Assembly: GCA_021160085.1 (NCBI GenBank)
Contig: JAGHDE010000003.1
Location: 1-7,587 of the forward strand
Reading direction: 5' to 3'
DNA from: Pseudomonadota bacterium
GTDB taxonomy: Bacteria > Desulfobacterota > WTBG01 > JAGOGO01
Length of the DNA stretch: 7,587 bases
Under the pieces are notes generated by a model. That model did not search any database. It was not told the DNA's origin and worked only from the letters and a program-made list of their open reading frames with translations. A program made the translations under genes and the position numbers. How positions within the stretch are numbered: the first letter of the stretch is position 1; each line of letters begins with the position of its first letter. This document shows, piece by piece, positions 6,395 through 7,587 of the stretch.

Positions 6395-7285
6395 ATGAAA
6401 ACCGAAAAAAGCCTGCTGTCCAAAAAAGAGCTTCTGGATATATTTGTGAACCATCGGGTTGATTCCCCCTTTCCCGGGGATTGGGAGAGCATTTATAAAG
6501 GTACGGGATATGAATTCTGGTCTTTGAGAGAGTTAGAACACACTGATCCCTTTAGAAATATTGATTGGAAAGCCAAAGCGAAAACCGGCAAGTATTATGT
6601 CCGGGAATATTTAGCCGAGAGTTATTTCAATTTAATGATCCTTTACGACATAAGCAAATCAGTCTCATTTGGAAGGAAGGAATTACTTCAGGCTAACATA
6701 GCGGTATCTCTCGCGTATACCGCGGTAGCAAGCAACAACGGCTGTGGTTTGATAGCCTTCGCTGATGAAGTGACAGCGTATATACCCCCCCGAATGGGCT
6801 GGGATCATTTTATGCAGATTTTAAACGTCATTGCTCAGGCAGAACCAGTCGCTTGTGAGAGGACGAGTATAAATCGAGCGTTGTCTAAACTTGTGACTGA
6901 ATTACCCGAGAGTCTCACCTTCATTCTTTCAGATTTCATGTACCCTTTTGAATCTGACTATAGTTTTCAGCGAACATTACACGGGGCAAACAAACACGAG
7001 GTGAATGCCCTGCAAATTCTGGAAGAGTTTGAGGTTGCCCTACCCCCTGATTCAACGGGATTAATAACTCTTTACGATTATGAAAGCGGGGAACAAATCC
7101 TTCTCGATTTGAGTAAGTGGAAAGCATACAATGAAGAGATGAAATTAAAGGTAGAAGATACTAAATATCGATTAAACAAGGCGGGTATTGATTCTTTGGT
7201 TATTACCCCGGCAGACAACGTTCCTCTAAAGATCAATGCTTTTATGAACCGACCACTACAACAATTAAGGATATCGGCAAGATGA
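6395..7285 (+). CDS. DUF58 protein with VWA-like MIDAS motif
   Basis: This is the probable partner of the adjacent MoxR ATPase. It has 296 residues from ATG 6395, which follows a weak GGGA site. An in-frame ATG at 6335 would add 20 residues inside the end of the MoxR gene and give an atypical N-terminus. The N-terminal DUF58 core is visible as LRELEHTDPFRNIDWKAKAK (44-63), equivalent to the family's 'R-E-Y-x-x-G-D-x-x-R-x-I-D-W' block, followed by YVREYLAE (68-75). A VWA-like domain follows with an intact metal-binding set: DISKS (85-89), Thr157 and Asp180 in ILSDF. There is no obvious membrane segment, so it is likely cytoplasmic. It starts 25 bases after the MoxR stop, and its stop overlaps the next start as ATGA. 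The DUF58 fold is clear; the client protein is unknown. Confidence 0.9.
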   Translation: MKTEKSLLSKKELLDIFVNHRVDSPFPGDWESIYKGTGYEFWSLRELEHTDPFRNIDWKAKAKTGKYYVREYLAESYFNLMILYDISKSVSFGRKELLQANIAVSLAYTAVASNNGCGLIAFADEVTAYIPPRMGWDHFMQILNVIAQAEPVACERTSINRALSKLVTELPESLTFILSDFMYPFESDYSFQRTLHGANKHEVNALQILEEFEVALPPDSTGLITLYDYESGEQILLDLSKWKAYNEEMKLKVEDTKYRLNKAGIDSLVITPADNVPLKINAFMNRPLQQLRISAR

Positions 7286-7587
7286 ATTTTTACAATGGTT
7301 TTAATAAGTTTTTAACAATCGTTTTTTCAGCGTTTCTTCTTTTCAGCGGTTCAATTTCCGTATCAGAAGCGATCACAAAGTTTGGCGCTAAGACTATAGA
7401 GAAAAAAGTACTGGCTTCTTTTGAGTTTGATGATATCTGGTTTTATGATTCAGACATGTCAAGGGTAATTCCTGACATCGACATGAACTGGGTTGCGGTG
7501 GTCTTTCAACCTGATCTTTTTGCCTACGCCTTTGATAGCACAGAAGAATCAGGCTTAGAAGACATTATCACAGCAACAGCAAGAACA
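7282..7587 (+). CDS. Secreted protein of unknown family (3' end outside window)
   Basis: An open frame starts at ATG 7282, overlapping the DUF58 stop by the four bases ATGA, and runs without a stop to the window end (102 codons). The N-terminus looks like a signal peptide: a short polar start with one Lys, a hydrophobic core at about 11-24, and a plausible cleavage after VSEA (27-30). The visible mature part is acidic and rich in aromatic residues, with FEFDDIWFYDSDMS (47-60) and MNWVAVVFQPDLFAY (68-82). I do not recognise the family. The ATGA overlap implies translational coupling to DUF58, so the protein is likely part of the same system. MoxR-DUF58 clusters commonly continue with exported or membrane proteins. 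No Cys is seen, so it is not a lipoprotein at this start. Confidence 0.8.
   Translation, partial: MNFYNGFNKFLTIVFSAFLLFSGSISVSEAITKFGAKTIEKKVLASFEFDDIWFYDSDMSRVIPDIDMNWVAVVFQPDLFAYAFDSTEESGLEDIITATART

Noticed and set aside
5968..6492. 174-codon minus-strand open frame across the MoxR/DUF58 junction
   Set aside because: Both plus-strand genes carry intact family motifs here; the antisense frame has none.
1..7587. tRNA or rRNA genes, CRISPR arrays, insertion sequences, attachment sites
   Set aside because: No repeats with regular spacing, transposase-like proteins, terminal inverted repeats or RNA-gene signatures were seen.

Overview
The window (about 7.6 kb, moderate GC, all recognised genes on the + strand) looks like chromosomal DNA of an anaerobic, probably diderm bacterium. 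This rests on weak evidence: a coenzyme-B12-dependent ethanolamine ammonia-lyase, and a binding protein with an ordinary cleavable signal peptide and no lipobox cysteine. I cannot name the genus.

Region 1 (1-1407) holds the 3' part of a gene in which EutB-like and EutC-like parts of ethanolamine ammonia-lyase are fused in one reading frame. It ends at a strong intrinsic terminator (14-bp perfect stem, 9 T), which insulates it from what follows. Region 2 (1408-1588) is a short non-coding leader with a 12-bp perfect palindrome and a small hairpin. I see no cobalamin riboswitch in it. It also carries short open frames, one of which may be a gene relic.

Region 3 (1589-7587, running off the end) reads as one co-directional cluster. 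Its order is an unrecognised 260-residue polytopic membrane protein, then an Fec/Btu-type ABC importer (ATPase, secreted binding protein, FecCD permease), a MoxR-family AAA+ ATPase, a DUF58 protein with an intact MIDAS-like motif, and the start of a secreted protein I do not recognise. From the importer ATPase onward the genes are separated by at most 27 nt or overlap (17 nt and ATGA overlaps), which suggests co-transcription and translational coupling. The 96-nt gap before the ATPase gene contains a perfect TATAAT and could hold an internal promoter.

The importer family carries ferric siderophores, haem, cobalamin and related metal chelates. MoxR/DUF58 pairs are associated with chaperone-like maturation, in some cases of metalloproteins. 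The most interesting reading is therefore a cofactor or metal import system physically linked to a maturation ATPase and an exported partner protein. The transporter substrate, the client of MoxR/DUF58, and the roles of the first and last genes are not determinable from this sequence. A link to EutBC through B12 is possible, but the terminator between them and the lack of a visible B12 riboswitch give it no direct support.
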